The position numbers were made by a program, and so were the translations under genes. 64,000 nucleotides of DNA from Ruminococcus sp. (lineage in GTDB: Bacteria; Bacillota; Clostridia; Oscillospirales; Acutalibacteraceae): contig JAFQQF010000022.1 in NCBI GenBank assembly GCA_017411385.1, forward strand, positions 1 through 64,000. The letters are read 5' to 3'. Shown in pieces: positions 46,744 to 55,517 of this stretch (positions within the stretch are counted from its first letter, which is position 1; every line of letters begins with the position of its first letter). The notes beneath the pieces were generated by a model. That model saw only the letters and a program-made list of their open reading frames with translations, ran no database searches and was not told the origin of the DNA.

Positions 46744-46824
46744 CAAATTGTTATACCACTTGCCAAACTTTGTTACACTGCACAAAAGAAAGCGTCGGAT
46801 TTACTGCAGTTTAACGAAACAAAA
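46740..46824 (-). promoter_or_regulatory. Conserved 85-bp block upstream of dockerin promoters (copy 2)
   Basis: Counterpart of 37851-37935, ungapped, with the same 20 bases TGCAGTTTAACGAAACAAAA at the far end and TCAACAAATT at the -35 end. Confidence 0.6.
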
Positions 46825-46848
46825 AACCTCTGTGGGTATCACAGAGGT
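46821..46848 (-). terminator. Terminator of the gene at 46883
   Basis: ACCTCTGTG, five-base loop, CACAGAGGT, then TTTTTTG on the minus strand. Confidence 0.85.
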
Positions 46849-46882
46849 CTGGTTAAAATTTTAAGTTGTTCTTGCTTTGCTA

Positions 46883-47668
46883 TCAGCGGAGTCTGTCAGC
46901 AGCATAGGTTGCAAGGCTCTTCTTGGGCTTTTCGGGGCGTACCTTCTTGCCCTTCATTTTCAAAGCAAACTTCCAAGCCTTCTGAAGCTCCTCAGAAAGA
47001 AGCGGCTCGAACTTCTCAATGTGCTTTTCGTCAATGCTGTTGAGAAGCACAATGGTGATAATGGAGCGGGTGTCCATATCGCCGTTTGAATACTGGGTGC
47101 TTATCATCTGAGCAAGCTTGCTCATCTCGCCCTTAACCCCGCGTGAAAGAAGCTCGTTTACTCTGGGCACTACATATGTGCGGATAAAGTAAACTCCGCG
47201 GAAGCTCTCGTAGTTATCCTGCTCGTTTTTAATCTCAGCCTTGAGCTCAGGGAAGTATGTCACAAAACGCTTTGCAAGGAAAAGAGGGTCTGCGTTGCCC
47301 TCATCTGAGCTTTTCTTTTTCTTGGTTTTTTGCACACGCTTTACAGCAGATGCGGCATTTACTGCATCTGCAAAATCGTTACCGATGCTCTCTGCCTCTT
47401 TGTTTGTGTCGGTTTCGGGATTGAACATCCATGTTGCCATAGACTTCCACTCGTTGTCGGGGCCTTCGTCTGTCATAGTACAGCTTCTGAGAACCACGTG
47501 CAATTTCTCTGTGTAATAAATTACAGAGTAGGCTACATTCTCACCTGTGAAAAGTGCAACCATTTCCTTATCGGTAGAGCTTACCTTTTCACGCTTGAAG
47601 CCCTGAGAAGACAATGCATCTGCTACCTTATCGGCAATTATACCGAAAGCTTTTTTGATATCGTACAT
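46883..47668 (-). CDS. Conserved-looking cytoplasmic protein of unknown function
   Basis: 261 residues from ATG 47668, which follows GGAGG; the open frame further up lacks a start site. The N-terminal 100 residues look like a compact alpha/beta domain (DIKKAFGIIADKVADAL, then YTEKLHVVLRSCTM). A Lys-rich linker near residue 118 leads to a helical half with FVTYFPELKAEIK, and the end is very basic (KMKGKKVRPEKPKKS). No signal peptide or membrane helix. I do not recognise a family. Confidence 0.65.
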   Translation of the reverse strand: MYDIKKAFGIIADKVADALSSQGFKREKVSSTDKEMVALFTGENVAYSVIYYTEKLHVVLRSCTMTDEGPDNEWKSMATWMFNPETDTNKEAESIGNDFADAVNAASAVKRVQKTKKKKSSDEGNADPLFLAKRFVTYFPELKAEIKNEQDNYESFRGVYFIRTYVVPRVNELLSRGVKGEMSKLAQMISTQYSNGDMDTRSIITIVLLNSIDEKHIEKFEPLLSEELQKAWKFALKMKGKKVRPEKPKKSLATYAADRLR

Positions 47669-47800
47669 AATATACCTCCATACTGACAAAACAGTAAACA
47701 TAATTATCCATTTTAATATAACACCATTATACAGGCTACTTCCCTTTTTGTCAAAGGTATTATGAAATATAAATATCAATAATATGTACTTTTTCGCCCC

Positions 47801-47829
47801 TTGAAACTTACATATAAATATGTTAAAAT
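47801..47829 (+). promoter_or_regulatory. Sigma-A promoter of the murI-argS unit
   Basis: TTGAAA, 17 bases, TAAAAT, 30 bases before the murI start codon. Confidence 0.7.
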
Positions 47830-47859
47830 AACAAGTTAGTAAAGATTGGCGGTGAATTT

Positions 47860-48678
47860 ATGGATGCAAGAAATATGGCAATAGGCGTTTTTGACTCTGG
47901 TCTTGGCGGTCTTTCTGCTGTCAAGGAGCTTATGAACGTGCTCCCCTGCGAAGATATTGTGTACTTTGGCGATACAGGCAGGGTTCCCTACGGAAGTCGT
48001 AGCCGTGACACAATCATCAAATACGCTCAGCAGGATGTCAATTTTCTTTTAAAGAACAATGTTAAAATAATCATTGCCGCCTGCGGAACGGTAAGCTCTG
48101 TTGCCACAGATTTGTACCAAACCGTTCCTGTTCCCTACACAGGAGTTGTGAGCCCCACAGCCGAAGCCGCCGCAAAAGCTACAAAAAACGGCAAGATAGG
48201 CGTTATCGGCACCTCGGCAACCATAAGCTCCCACAGCTACAAAGAAAAGCTCTGCTCCATAAATCCTCACATTCAGGTTTTTGAGCAGGATTGCCCTTTG
48301 TTTGTGCCCTTGGTTGAAAACGGCTTCACCGACCCTTCAGACATAATAGTAAAAAGTGTAATCGAACACTACACCGCAGAGCTTAAAGCTAAGGGCGTTG
48401 ACACCCTGATACTGGGATGCACCCACTATCCTCTGCTGTCAAGTGCTATCGGCAAGGCAATGGGCGATGGTGTTACGCTTATTGACTCAGGCAGAGCAAC
48501 TGCTCTTTATACAGCAGAGCTTCTGCGTAAAAACAATCTTGAAACAACACGCACCGACGAGGGTAGCTACAGCTTCTTTGTAAGCGATACTCCCCACAAC
48601 TTCGAGTCCAATGCGAGTATGTTTTTGGGCAGAGATGTAAAAAGTCTGGTAAAACAGATTGACATAGAACAATACTGA
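47860..48678 (+). CDS. murI: Glutamate racemase
   Basis: 272 residues. It converts L- to D-glutamate for peptidoglycan. GVFDSGLGGLSAV, PYGSRS and the two catalytic Cys in IAACGTVSS and LGCTHYPLL are present. The first motif is normally ACNTxS; Asn is Gly here. First gene of a unit with a DUF1934 gene and argS. Confidence 0.93.
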   Translation: MDARNMAIGVFDSGLGGLSAVKELMNVLPCEDIVYFGDTGRVPYGSRSRDTIIKYAQQDVNFLLKNNVKIIIAACGTVSSVATDLYQTVPVPYTGVVSPTAEAAAKATKNGKIGVIGTSATISSHSYKEKLCSINPHIQVFEQDCPLFVPLVENGFTDPSDIIVKSVIEHYTAELKAKGVDTLILGCTHYPLLSSAIGKAMGDGVTLIDSGRATALYTAELLRKNNLETTRTDEGSYSFFVSDTPHNFESNASMFLGRDVKSLVKQIDIEQY

Positions 48679-48692
48679 TAAGAGTGAAGAAT

Positions 48693-49136
48693 ATGAAAGA
48701 GAATTTTCTGATTACCGTCACAGGCACACAGATTATCGACTCCGACAAAGAAACCATAAAGCTTACCACCGCCGGAGAATTCACCTTTGAAGACGGTAAA
48801 TTTTACATAAGATACAGAGAATACGACAACGAAAACCCAAGCATCTATTTTGACAACACGGTTGAGGTTCAGGGCAATGACATCGTCACAATAATCCGCA
48901 AGGGTGTGACAAACTCTCGACTCATCTTGGAGAGGGGCAGACGCCACCAATGCCACTACAACACCATGTTCGGTGATTTGATGGTGGGGGTTTTCACCAA
49001 TGTCATTGAAAACGACCTGAAAGAAAAAGGCGGAGTTTTGCAAGCAAGCTATACTCTGGATTTCAACGCAGGCTTAGTCAGTAAAAACGAGATTCACATA
49101 AAAGTTACAGAAAAAGAGGGAAACACAAATGTCTAA
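48693..49136 (+). CDS. DUF1934 (YwiB-like) beta-barrel protein
   Basis: 147 residues from ATG 48693; a GTG at 48684 is an alternative. The strand-rich sequence with FLITVTGTQII, FYIRYREYD and the central ILERGRRHQCHYNTMFG is typical of DUF1934, a calycin-like fold of unknown activity often encoded next to argS in Firmicutes. It overlaps argS by eight bases. Confidence 0.85.
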   Translation: MKENFLITVTGTQIIDSDKETIKLTTAGEFTFEDGKFYIRYREYDNENPSIYFDNTVEVQGNDIVTIIRKGVTNSRLILERGRRHQCHYNTMFGDLMVGVFTNVIENDLKEKGGVLQASYTLDFNAGLVSKNEIHIKVTEKEGNTNV

Positions 49137-50865
49137 AACTTCCGCAAACGCTGTATTACAGCTTAGAAACGCAATAAACGAAGCTTTTAAGAAAGCTATG
49201 AATGATGGACTTCTGCCCACTGCTGAGGCACCTCAGTTCATTATCGAGGCTCCTGCAAACCGTGCAAACGGCGACCTTGCAACCAATGCCGCTATGGCAG
49301 GTGCAAGGGTTTTCCGCATGGCACCTATGAAGATTGCACAGGCACTTTGCGACTCCATAAGCCTTGAGGGCACATTCTTTGAGCGTTGTGAAGCCGCAGG
49401 TGCAGGTTTTATCAACTTCTTCTTCAAAGCAGAGTACTTTGCATCTGTTGTAAAGGAAATTGAAAATGAAGGCGAAAACTACGGCAACAGCGATTTCGGT
49501 CAGAACAAGAAATATATGGTAGAGTTTGTTTCTGCAAACCCCACAGGTCCTATGCACATGGGTAATGCTCGCGGAGGTGCTCTGGGCGACTGCCTTGCCG
49601 CCGTACTTCAAAAGGCAGGCTACGATGTATTCAGAGAGTTCTACGTAAACGACGCAGGCAATCAGATTGAAAAATTTGCTTCTTCTCTTGAGGCAAGATA
49701 CCTGCAGATATACATTCCCGAAACAGAATTCCCCGAGGACGGCTATCAGGGCGGTGACATCACCGATTTGGCAAAGGAATTTGCAGACATTCACTCAGAC
49801 AGCTTTGTAAACACCGAGAGTGCTGAAAGACGCACCGCTTTAGTTGATTTTTCTCTGCCCAAGAACATAGCAAAAATGCAGGCAGATATGCAGAAATACC
49901 GCATAACCTACGACAAATGGTTCTTTGAAAGCGAGCTTCATAACTCAGGCAAGGTTAAAGCTATTGTTGACCTGCTCACAGAAAAGGGTCTTACCTATGA
50001 AAAAGAGGGCGCACTCTGGTACAAGAACATTGAGGTTCTCACAAAGAAGTACCTTGAGCAGGGCAAAACTCAGGAGGAGATTGATAAGCTGGAGCTTAAA
50101 GACGATGTGCTCATCCGTGCAAACGGAAATCCCACCTACTTTGCCGCCGACATTGCATATCATAAGGACAAGTTCGACCGCGGATTTGACACCTGCATCA
50201 ACATCTGGGGTGCTGACCACCACGGCCACGTTATGAGAATGAAGGGTGCTATGGATGCTATCGGCTACGACGGCGACAAGCTTGACATAGTGCTGATGCA
50301 GCTTGTAAAGCTTCTCTCAGGCGGAAAGCCTGTCAAAATGAGCAAGCGTACAGGCAAAGCAATCCAGCTTTCCGACCTGCTCGACGAGGTCCCCGTTGAC
50401 AGCACAAGATTTATGTTCAACACAAGAGAGGCAAACACCCAGATGGACTTCGACCTTGATTTGGCTGTTACACAGGATAATCAGAACCCTGTTTATTACG
50501 TTCAGTATGCACACGCACGTATCTGCAGTATTTTCCGCAACTTAGAAGCAGACGGAGTAACAAAGCGTGACTGCACATTAGAGGAGCTGACACTTCTCAA
50601 AGAAGCAGAGGAAATAGAGCTTATCCACCATCTTGCCGCATATACAGACGAGGTTGTAGCCGCTGCAAAGAACTACGACCCCACACGCATCACAAAGTAT
50701 GTTACAACTCTTGCAACCCTCTTCCACAAGTTCTACAACGCACACAGAGTTAAGTGTGGCGAAGAGGCTCTCACTCAGGCAAGGCTTGCCCTTTGCGGTG
50801 CAATCCGCTCAGTTATCAAGAACGTGCTCGATATGTTCTCTGTATCCTGCCCTGAGAAGATGTAA
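49129..50865 (+). CDS. argS: Arginyl-tRNA synthetase
   Basis: 578 residues, class I. The N-terminal Add-1 domain is followed by the HIGH motif as HMGNARG within PTGPMHMGNARGGALGD, and VKMSKRTGKAIQL gives a KMSKS-type loop, which many ArgRS lack. The C-terminal DALR anticodon-binding domain ends the protein. Confidence 0.97.
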   Translation: MSKTSANAVLQLRNAINEAFKKAMNDGLLPTAEAPQFIIEAPANRANGDLATNAAMAGARVFRMAPMKIAQALCDSISLEGTFFERCEAAGAGFINFFFKAEYFASVVKEIENEGENYGNSDFGQNKKYMVEFVSANPTGPMHMGNARGGALGDCLAAVLQKAGYDVFREFYVNDAGNQIEKFASSLEARYLQIYIPETEFPEDGYQGGDITDLAKEFADIHSDSFVNTESAERRTALVDFSLPKNIAKMQADMQKYRITYDKWFFESELHNSGKVKAIVDLLTEKGLTYEKEGALWYKNIEVLTKKYLEQGKTQEEIDKLELKDDVLIRANGNPTYFAADIAYHKDKFDRGFDTCINIWGADHHGHVMRMKGAMDAIGYDGDKLDIVLMQLVKLLSGGKPVKMSKRTGKAIQLSDLLDEVPVDSTRFMFNTREANTQMDFDLDLAVTQDNQNPVYYVQYAHARICSIFRNLEADGVTKRDCTLEELTLLKEAEEIELIHHLAAYTDEVVAAAKNYDPTRITKYVTTLATLFHKFYNAHRVKCGEEALTQARLALCGAIRSVIKNVLDMFSVSCPEKM

Positions 50866-50896
50866 TTTTCATACAAGTAAACACCACATAAAATTA

Positions 50897-50930
50897 AGGA
50901 GCTGTAGGTTTATCTACAGCTCCTGTTTTT
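50897..50930 (+). terminator. Terminator of the murI-argS unit
   Basis: AGGAGCTGTAG and CTACAGCTCCT with GTTTTTG. Confidence 0.9.
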
Positions 50931-50982
50931 GTTATTGCAGTAAATACGCAGAAAGCAAGCTGCTTCCCTGCAAACGAGTTTA

Positions 50983-51234
50983 TCAGCCCTTGAGGCCTGC
51001 TTCCTGACGTTCCATATTTTCAATTACCACGTCGTGAATCTCACCCAAGGATGCACAGTATTCAAGCACCTGCCAAGGCTCGTTGGTGTGATAATGAATC
51101 TTGATTAAATCCTCGTCACCAACTGCAATAAGGCAATCGCCTTTGATATTCTCACGAATATAGGTGTCGATTGCATCCTCGTTTAATTCTTCTCCTGCAA
51201 TGAGAAGCTGTGTGTCAAACTTAAATTCAAGCAT
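50983..51234 (-). CDS. Stand-alone FakA C-terminal-like (DAK phosphatase-type) domain
   Basis: 83 residues. DTQLLIAGEELNEDAI and then GDCLIAVGDEDLIKIHYHTNEPWQVLEYC followed by GEIHDVVIENM match the C-terminal part of fatty-acid kinase FakA/YloV proteins. No kinase domain is adjacent. The ATG has GGAG upstream. Function alone is unknown. Confidence 0.7.
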   Translation of the reverse strand: MLEFKFDTQLLIAGEELNEDAIDTYIRENIKGDCLIAVGDEDLIKIHYHTNEPWQVLEYCASLGEIHDVVIENMERQEAGLKG

Positions 51235-51254
51235 TTTTAAAACTCCTTTTGATT

Positions 51255-51581
51255 TTATATTTTATCAGAAAAGTATTTTTTGTGTCCGAAAATAAGTATT
51301 GCTGTGCCAGCACCGCCGAAAACTCCTACCGATATCCATTGCACATACACAGGAATCAAAGGAAAACAAGAGAGCACACCGTAGGAAATAACAGCAAGAG
51401 AAAGCACCATAATGCCGATGCCGAGAATCCTTGCATAAGGCTCTACGTTATACTCTGCAACCTTCTTTGCATCCTCGCCGTGTACTAAGTCTATCTTCTT
51501 ACCTGCCCAAACAACTATACCCACAACAAGGAGAAAAACTCCCATTGCAAAAGTTATCCAGCTTATCATTTCTACCTTCAT
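51255..51581 (-). CDS. DUF3784-like small membrane protein
   Basis: 108 residues from ATG 51581, which overlaps the rsmA stop; GAGG lies upstream. Three hydrophobic helices, with the loop KKIDLVHGEDAKKVAEYNV after the first, as in DUF3784 proteins. Function unknown. Confidence 0.65.
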   Translation of the reverse strand: MKVEMISWITFAMGVFLLVVGIVVWAGKKIDLVHGEDAKKVAEYNVEPYARILGIGIMVLSLAVISYGVLSCFPLIPVYVQWISVGVFGGAGTAILIFGHKKYFSDKI

Positions 51582-52441
51582 CTTGTTGCCTCCCACAAAG
51601 CGTTTGTAAGGGCGGCAAAATCCTCAAGCTTCAACTGCTCTGCTCGAGAGAGAGGATCAAGCTTAGCTTGTTCCATTACTGCCGTTACAGTCCCCTTGTC
51701 AATTCCAAGGCTTGATGAAATGGAATTTACCACAGTCTTCCTGCGTTGGGCAAAGGAGGCTTTTATAACCCTGAAGAAAAGCTTTTCGTCACAAAGCTCT
51801 ACGGAAGGATTTTGCCTTACGTCAAGTCTTATAACCGCAGAGTCCACCTTCGGCGCAGGCATAAAGGAGCCTGCTGAAACCTTGAATAGAAGCTGTGGCT
51901 CGCTGTAATACCTCACCGCTGCTGTAACCGCACCGCATTCGCGGGTGCCAAGCTGTGCACAAAGGCGGTCTGCCGCTTCCTTCTGCACCATTACGGTGAG
52001 AGCCTTTATAGGAAGCTTTTCTTCCAATAATTTCATTATAACAGGGGAGGTTATATAGTACGGCAAATTTGCACATACTACCACTTCCATACCTTCAAAC
52101 TCTTCTTGAATAAGCTTGTGCAGGTCAAACTCCATTATGTCCCCGCTGATAATTTTTACATTTCCATGGTCGTGGAGCGTTTTAGCTAAAATCTCGGGCA
52201 AACGTTTATCAAGCTCAACTGCAACAACCTTTTTTGCAACCTTGCAAAGCTCATTTGTAAGCACGCCGATACCGGGACCTACTTCCAAAACTCCGCACTC
52301 CTTGTCTGCACCGCACATTTCAGCCATGCGGGGACAAACTGAGGGGTTAACAATAAAGTTCTGTCCCAGAGCTTTTGAAAAGCTGAAGCCTGAGCTTTCC
52401 ATTATTCTCTTAATTTCACCAATGTCAGATAATCTATCCAT
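51578..52441 (-). CDS. rsmA: 16S rRNA dimethyladenosine transferase
   Basis: 287 residues. It methylates two adjacent adenines near the 3' end of 16S rRNA. KALGQNFIVNP, VLEVGPGIGVLT (SAM site), GDIMEFD and the catalytic NLPYYITSP are all present. It lies 16 bases after the RsmB/RsmF-type gene, so two rRNA modification enzymes share a transcript. Confidence 0.96.
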   Translation of the reverse strand: MDRLSDIGEIKRIMESSGFSFSKALGQNFIVNPSVCPRMAEMCGADKECGVLEVGPGIGVLTNELCKVAKKVVAVELDKRLPEILAKTLHDHGNVKIISGDIMEFDLHKLIQEEFEGMEVVVCANLPYYITSPVIMKLLEEKLPIKALTVMVQKEAADRLCAQLGTRECGAVTAAVRYYSEPQLLFKVSAGSFMPAPKVDSAVIRLDVRQNPSVELCDEKLFFRVIKASFAQRRKTVVNSISSSLGIDKGTVTAVMEQAKLDPLSRAEQLKLEDFAALTNALWEATR

Positions 52442-52457
52442 ATCTGCTCCTTATATT

Positions 52458-53804
52458 TTATAAAAGTCTGAGTCCTTTTGGATACTTGTTTTTTAGTCTG
52501 CCTGAGCTTACCTTGCCGAAGCCTGTGATTACACCCTCTACCGCCACGGCAGTGTAGCCCTTAAAGGTATCCTCAACAGGAATTTCCTCGCCTTTCAGAA
52601 ATCTTGTCACTCGCTCATCGTCAAGACTCAGGTCAACAACCTGTTTCACATTGTTTATATCAGCACTCATAAACAAATGATGCTCTGGCTCAAAGTAATT
52701 TTTCTTTATGTTGCCCACGTAAACTCCTGCTCTGAGCACACCTTTACCCTTTATATCGGGACAATCTGCAGGCAAGGCATAAACCTTGTCACCGTGCAAA
52801 AGCAGTCTTTCATATGGGGATGTATCGTAAAAAGTACTTTTAAGGAAATCACAAACAAAGGTCGGGATTTGCTTTTTGGGTGTGGGCTGTATAGCTTCTG
52901 AATGATAAAAGCCATAAAAGTCTGAGCTTGTCTTTTTCTTAAGCCTTGCTACAAAGTGGCCTTCTCCCCCATCCATAGGGAAAATCCTGCAGGCAAAACC
53001 CGAAAGAGTACGTCTGCCGAATTTTTCACCGCAATCCTCAAGCTCAAAATCGGGGTTTTCCGCTAAAAACCTTTCAACAACACCCTCGTTCTCAGCGTAA
53101 GAAAAGGTGCAGGTGGAATAAACAAGCACACCGCCCTCTCTGAGAGCTTTCTTTGCGCTTTCAAGAATTTTGAGCTGTCTTGTGGCACAGGAGTCGGAAT
53201 GCTCTGCACTCCACTCATTTTTTGCGTTTTCGTCACGGCGAAACATTCCCTCACCCGAGCAAGGAGCATCAACAAGCACCTTGTCAAAAAAGCCCTCTAA
53301 AGCTTCGCACAAAACCTCGGGATTGCAGGAAGAAACCACCGCATTTTTAACACCGCACCGCTCAATGTTGGAAAGGAGAATGTTAGCACGGCTTTTGACG
53401 ATTTCGTTGCTCCATAAAAGTCCTGTACCATTTAACATTGAGGCAAGCTGAGTGGATTTACCTCCCGGTGCGGCACACAAATCAAGGACCTTGTCCCCTC
53501 TTTGGGGAGCAAGCACCTGTGCCGCCGACATTGCAGAAGGCTCTTGAAAATACACAGCTCCTGCGTGATGCAAAGGATGATTCCCCCCAAAGGTGCAATC
53601 TGCAGGAATGTAGAAACCATCCTTGCAAAAAGGTGTCACCTGCTCTGCTTCTATACCGTCAACAAGACCTAAAGGCTTGTCCGCAGAACACTTCAGGGTA
53701 TTCACGCGGACACCGCGGTATGAAGGCTTTTTATATTCATTTTTAAAAATTTCCAATTCTTCGGGCGAAAGCAAATTGCTTATCCGAGAAAAAAACTCTT
53801 CCAT
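52458..53804 (-). CDS. RsmB/RsmF-type rRNA (cytosine-C5) methyltransferase
   Basis: 448 residues from ATG 53804. The Nol1/Nop2/Sun catalytic domain has DLCAAPGGKSTQLA (SAM), DAPCSGEGMFRRD and YSTCTFSYAENEGVV, which carry the two conserved Cys. The C-terminal 150 residues resemble the RNA-binding part of RsmF. Which cytosine is methylated cannot be read. Confidence 0.9.
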   Translation of the reverse strand: MEEFFSRISNLLSPEELEIFKNEYKKPSYRGVRVNTLKCSADKPLGLVDGIEAEQVTPFCKDGFYIPADCTFGGNHPLHHAGAVYFQEPSAMSAAQVLAPQRGDKVLDLCAAPGGKSTQLASMLNGTGLLWSNEIVKSRANILLSNIERCGVKNAVVSSCNPEVLCEALEGFFDKVLVDAPCSGEGMFRRDENAKNEWSAEHSDSCATRQLKILESAKKALREGGVLVYSTCTFSYAENEGVVERFLAENPDFELEDCGEKFGRRTLSGFACRIFPMDGGEGHFVARLKKKTSSDFYGFYHSEAIQPTPKKQIPTFVCDFLKSTFYDTSPYERLLLHGDKVYALPADCPDIKGKGVLRAGVYVGNIKKNYFEPEHHLFMSADINNVKQVVDLSLDDERVTRFLKGEEIPVEDTFKGYTAVAVEGVITGFGKVSSGRLKNKYPKGLRLL

Positions 53805-53857
53805 TGTATAAACCACCACTAAGCGTAGATACTATAATCAAAAGGGAGGTGTTCACA

Positions 53858-54019
53858 GTGAACAACAATAACAATTATAACAGCAACAACAATCAGAATA
53901 ATAATCAGAACAAGAATCAGAACAACAACCAGAACAATAATCAGAACAAAAATCAGAACAACAGCCAGAACAAGAACCAGAATAACAATCAGAACAAAAA
54001 CAGCTATCAGAACAGATAA
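53858..54019 (+). CDS. Asn/Gln-only repeat peptide
   Basis: A 53-residue product from a GTG with GGGAGG upstream and a TATAAT box at 53832-53837. Apart from a few Lys, Ser, Tyr and a final Arg it consists of Asn and Gln in NQNN and NQNK units, encoded by AAC/AAT/CAG repeats. A perfect terminator follows. Such tracts are typical of prion-like or coat-associated proteins. The product is not recognised. Confidence 0.55.
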   Translation: MNNNNNYNSNNNQNNNQNKNQNNNQNNNQNKNQNNSQNKNQNNNQNKNSYQNR

Positions 54020-54035
54020 GACTTTTGCTTTGGTG

Positions 54036-54070
54036 ACTATCCTCCGACTGCCTCGGAGGATAGTTTTGTT
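54036..54070 (+). terminator. Terminator of the Asn/Gln peptide gene
   Basis: ACTATCCTCCGA and TCGGAGGATAGT, then TTTGTTTT. It supports 53858-54019 as a transcribed unit. Confidence 0.9.
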
Positions 54071-54073
54071 TTA

Positions 54074-54751
54074 TCAGTAGCCTAATTCTTCACCCACAAT
54101 GATAACCTTGATTCGGTCTTTCTTCCTCTGCTGAGCAGACACTACATAGTTACAGCAAATTCTGCCTGCTCCCTTGCATCCGTCACACATAAAGGGATTT
54201 TCCCCTTTGAGCGACATACACTCCCCTGCGTTTTCACAGTAAGAGCTTGTATGCAGACGCTTTGTATTAAGAGGTGCCGCAACGGTTTTTACACGCTCAA
54301 CCGCTTCATCCAAATTCTCTACAATTTTATTATAACCGCAAACGATAATTACATTTTTGGGGCCGTAAAGCAAAGCCGCAACACGGTTTGAGTTGCCGTC
54401 TACGTTGTAAAGCTCACCGTTTACTGTGAGGGCATTGGTGCTCATAAGATAAGCATCAGCACTGAATGCACCGATAAACACCTCTTCAATCTCCTCGGGG
54501 GTAATGCCTTCACGGCTTCTGTCAAGGAAGTTGTACTCTCCGCTTTTGAGGAGTGCCTCAACGCCAGTTTCCTTTAAGGTAACAGAACCTCCGCAGGCAA
54601 TGGTATCACCGCTTTTAAGAAGACTTTTCACAAGAGAGAGGGCATCCTCAGAGCTTTCGCAAAAATAAGGCTTCATATTGTTAGCCTCAAGGTTTTTCAT
54701 TGTTTTTTCAATAATATGCATATCAGGTTTGCTTGTCATTTTACTTTTCAC
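54074..54751 (-). CDS. LUD-domain (lactate utilisation, YkgG-like) protein
   Basis: 225 residues. The LUD fold is shown by GDTIACGGSVTLKETGV, FIGAFSADAYLMSTNALT and GNSNRVAALLYGPKNVIIV. LutC-type members work with Fe-S subunits in lactate oxidation, but no partners are here. Six Cys near the C-terminus (SSYCENAGEC, FMCDGCKGAGRICC) may bind metal. Stand-alone members of this kind are common in Clostridia and uncharacterised. Confidence 0.85.
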   Translation of the reverse strand: MKSKMTSKPDMHIIEKTMKNLEANNMKPYFCESSEDALSLVKSLLKSGDTIACGGSVTLKETGVEALLKSGEYNFLDRSREGITPEEIEEVFIGAFSADAYLMSTNALTVNGELYNVDGNSNRVAALLYGPKNVIIVCGYNKIVENLDEAVERVKTVAAPLNTKRLHTSSYCENAGECMSLKGENPFMCDGCKGAGRICCNYVVSAQQRKKDRIKVIIVGEELGY

Positions 54752-54825
54752 GTCCTGTAAAAATTATGTAAGTCGGCAGGACGCATCCTGCCCTATAATA
54801 TATTATACAATAATATTCGGATAAA

Positions 54826-55368
54826 TCAAGGAGCTACAAAGGGAACTCCCAAGTAATCTGCCACACTTTTAGAAAGGGTACGGGCAATACCATCAATATT
54901 CTCTCTTATCCACTCAGCATCCGAGGGGTTATCGTGAAACGCTACCTCCACCAACGCTGCAGGCGCCTTTGTACGTCTTACCTCGGCAAGATTTGTGGTA
55001 GAAATTGTAGCAACCTTTGAGGGGTCGGGATACAGTCCCTTGTAATTATCTGCAATCACGTTTGCAAGACGCCTGCCGTTTGTACTTGTGGGGTAATAAT
55101 AAACCTGCACCCCCGTTGCCTTGCCAGCTCTGTCAGCAGAGGATGCATTGGAATGAATTGCAAGGTGTAAATCGTAGTTTCCCATATTGGAATCGTTGAT
55201 GGTTTTTGTCAGCGAATCCTCGGGGTTATTGCGGACAAAATCAATTCCGCTGGCAGTAAGATACGGTTCCATTGCATCGGCTATAAGGTTCATATAGTAT
55301 TCCTCGTTACCTCCGCCGTAGTATGGGTTTGACTGTTGCAAAGAGGGGCTTAAATATATTGTGGGCAT
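54826..55368 (-). CDS. N-acetylmuramoyl-L-alanine amidase (Amidase_3), cytoplasmic form
   Basis: 180 residues from ATG 55368, with AGGAGTG upstream and no signal peptide. YDLHLAIHSNAS holds one zinc His and VEVAFHDN the catalytic Glu; NEEYYMN gives the Glu ligand. The usual first ligand DPGHGG is replaced by SPSLQQSN, so the zinc site is unusual. Lack of export fits amidases released on mother-cell lysis in sporulation. Confidence 0.8.
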   Translation of the reverse strand: MPTIYLSPSLQQSNPYYGGGNEEYYMNLIADAMEPYLTASGIDFVRNNPEDSLTKTINDSNMGNYDLHLAIHSNASSADRAGKATGVQVYYYPTSTNGRRLANVIADNYKGLYPDPSKVATISTTNLAEVRRTKAPAALVEVAFHDNPSDAEWIRENIDGIARTLSKSVADYLGVPFVAP

Positions 55369-55473
55369 AATGACACTCCTAAGTAATGTATTTACTGTAT
55401 TATATGGCAATAAAAAATTTTTGTTACGCTGTTTACAAACTAAAAAAGATATGTTATCATTTTATAAAGAAAA

Positions 55474-55488
55474 CAGTAATCATTACTG
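55474..55488. promoter_or_regulatory. 7-1-7 palindrome upstream of perR (Fur/PerR box candidate)
   Basis: CAGTAATCATTACTG, perfect, 30 bases before the perR start. The 7-1-7 form is that of Fur-family operators, so self-repression is likely. Confidence 0.65.
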
Positions 55489-55517
55489 ATTTAAAACAAA
55501 TTTAAGGAGATGATATT

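Noticed and set aside
53860..54015. Asn/Gln-coding tract considered as a CRISPR or tandem-repeat array
   Set aside because: The repeats are short trinucleotide-based units without spacers, and the frame stays open with good signals.
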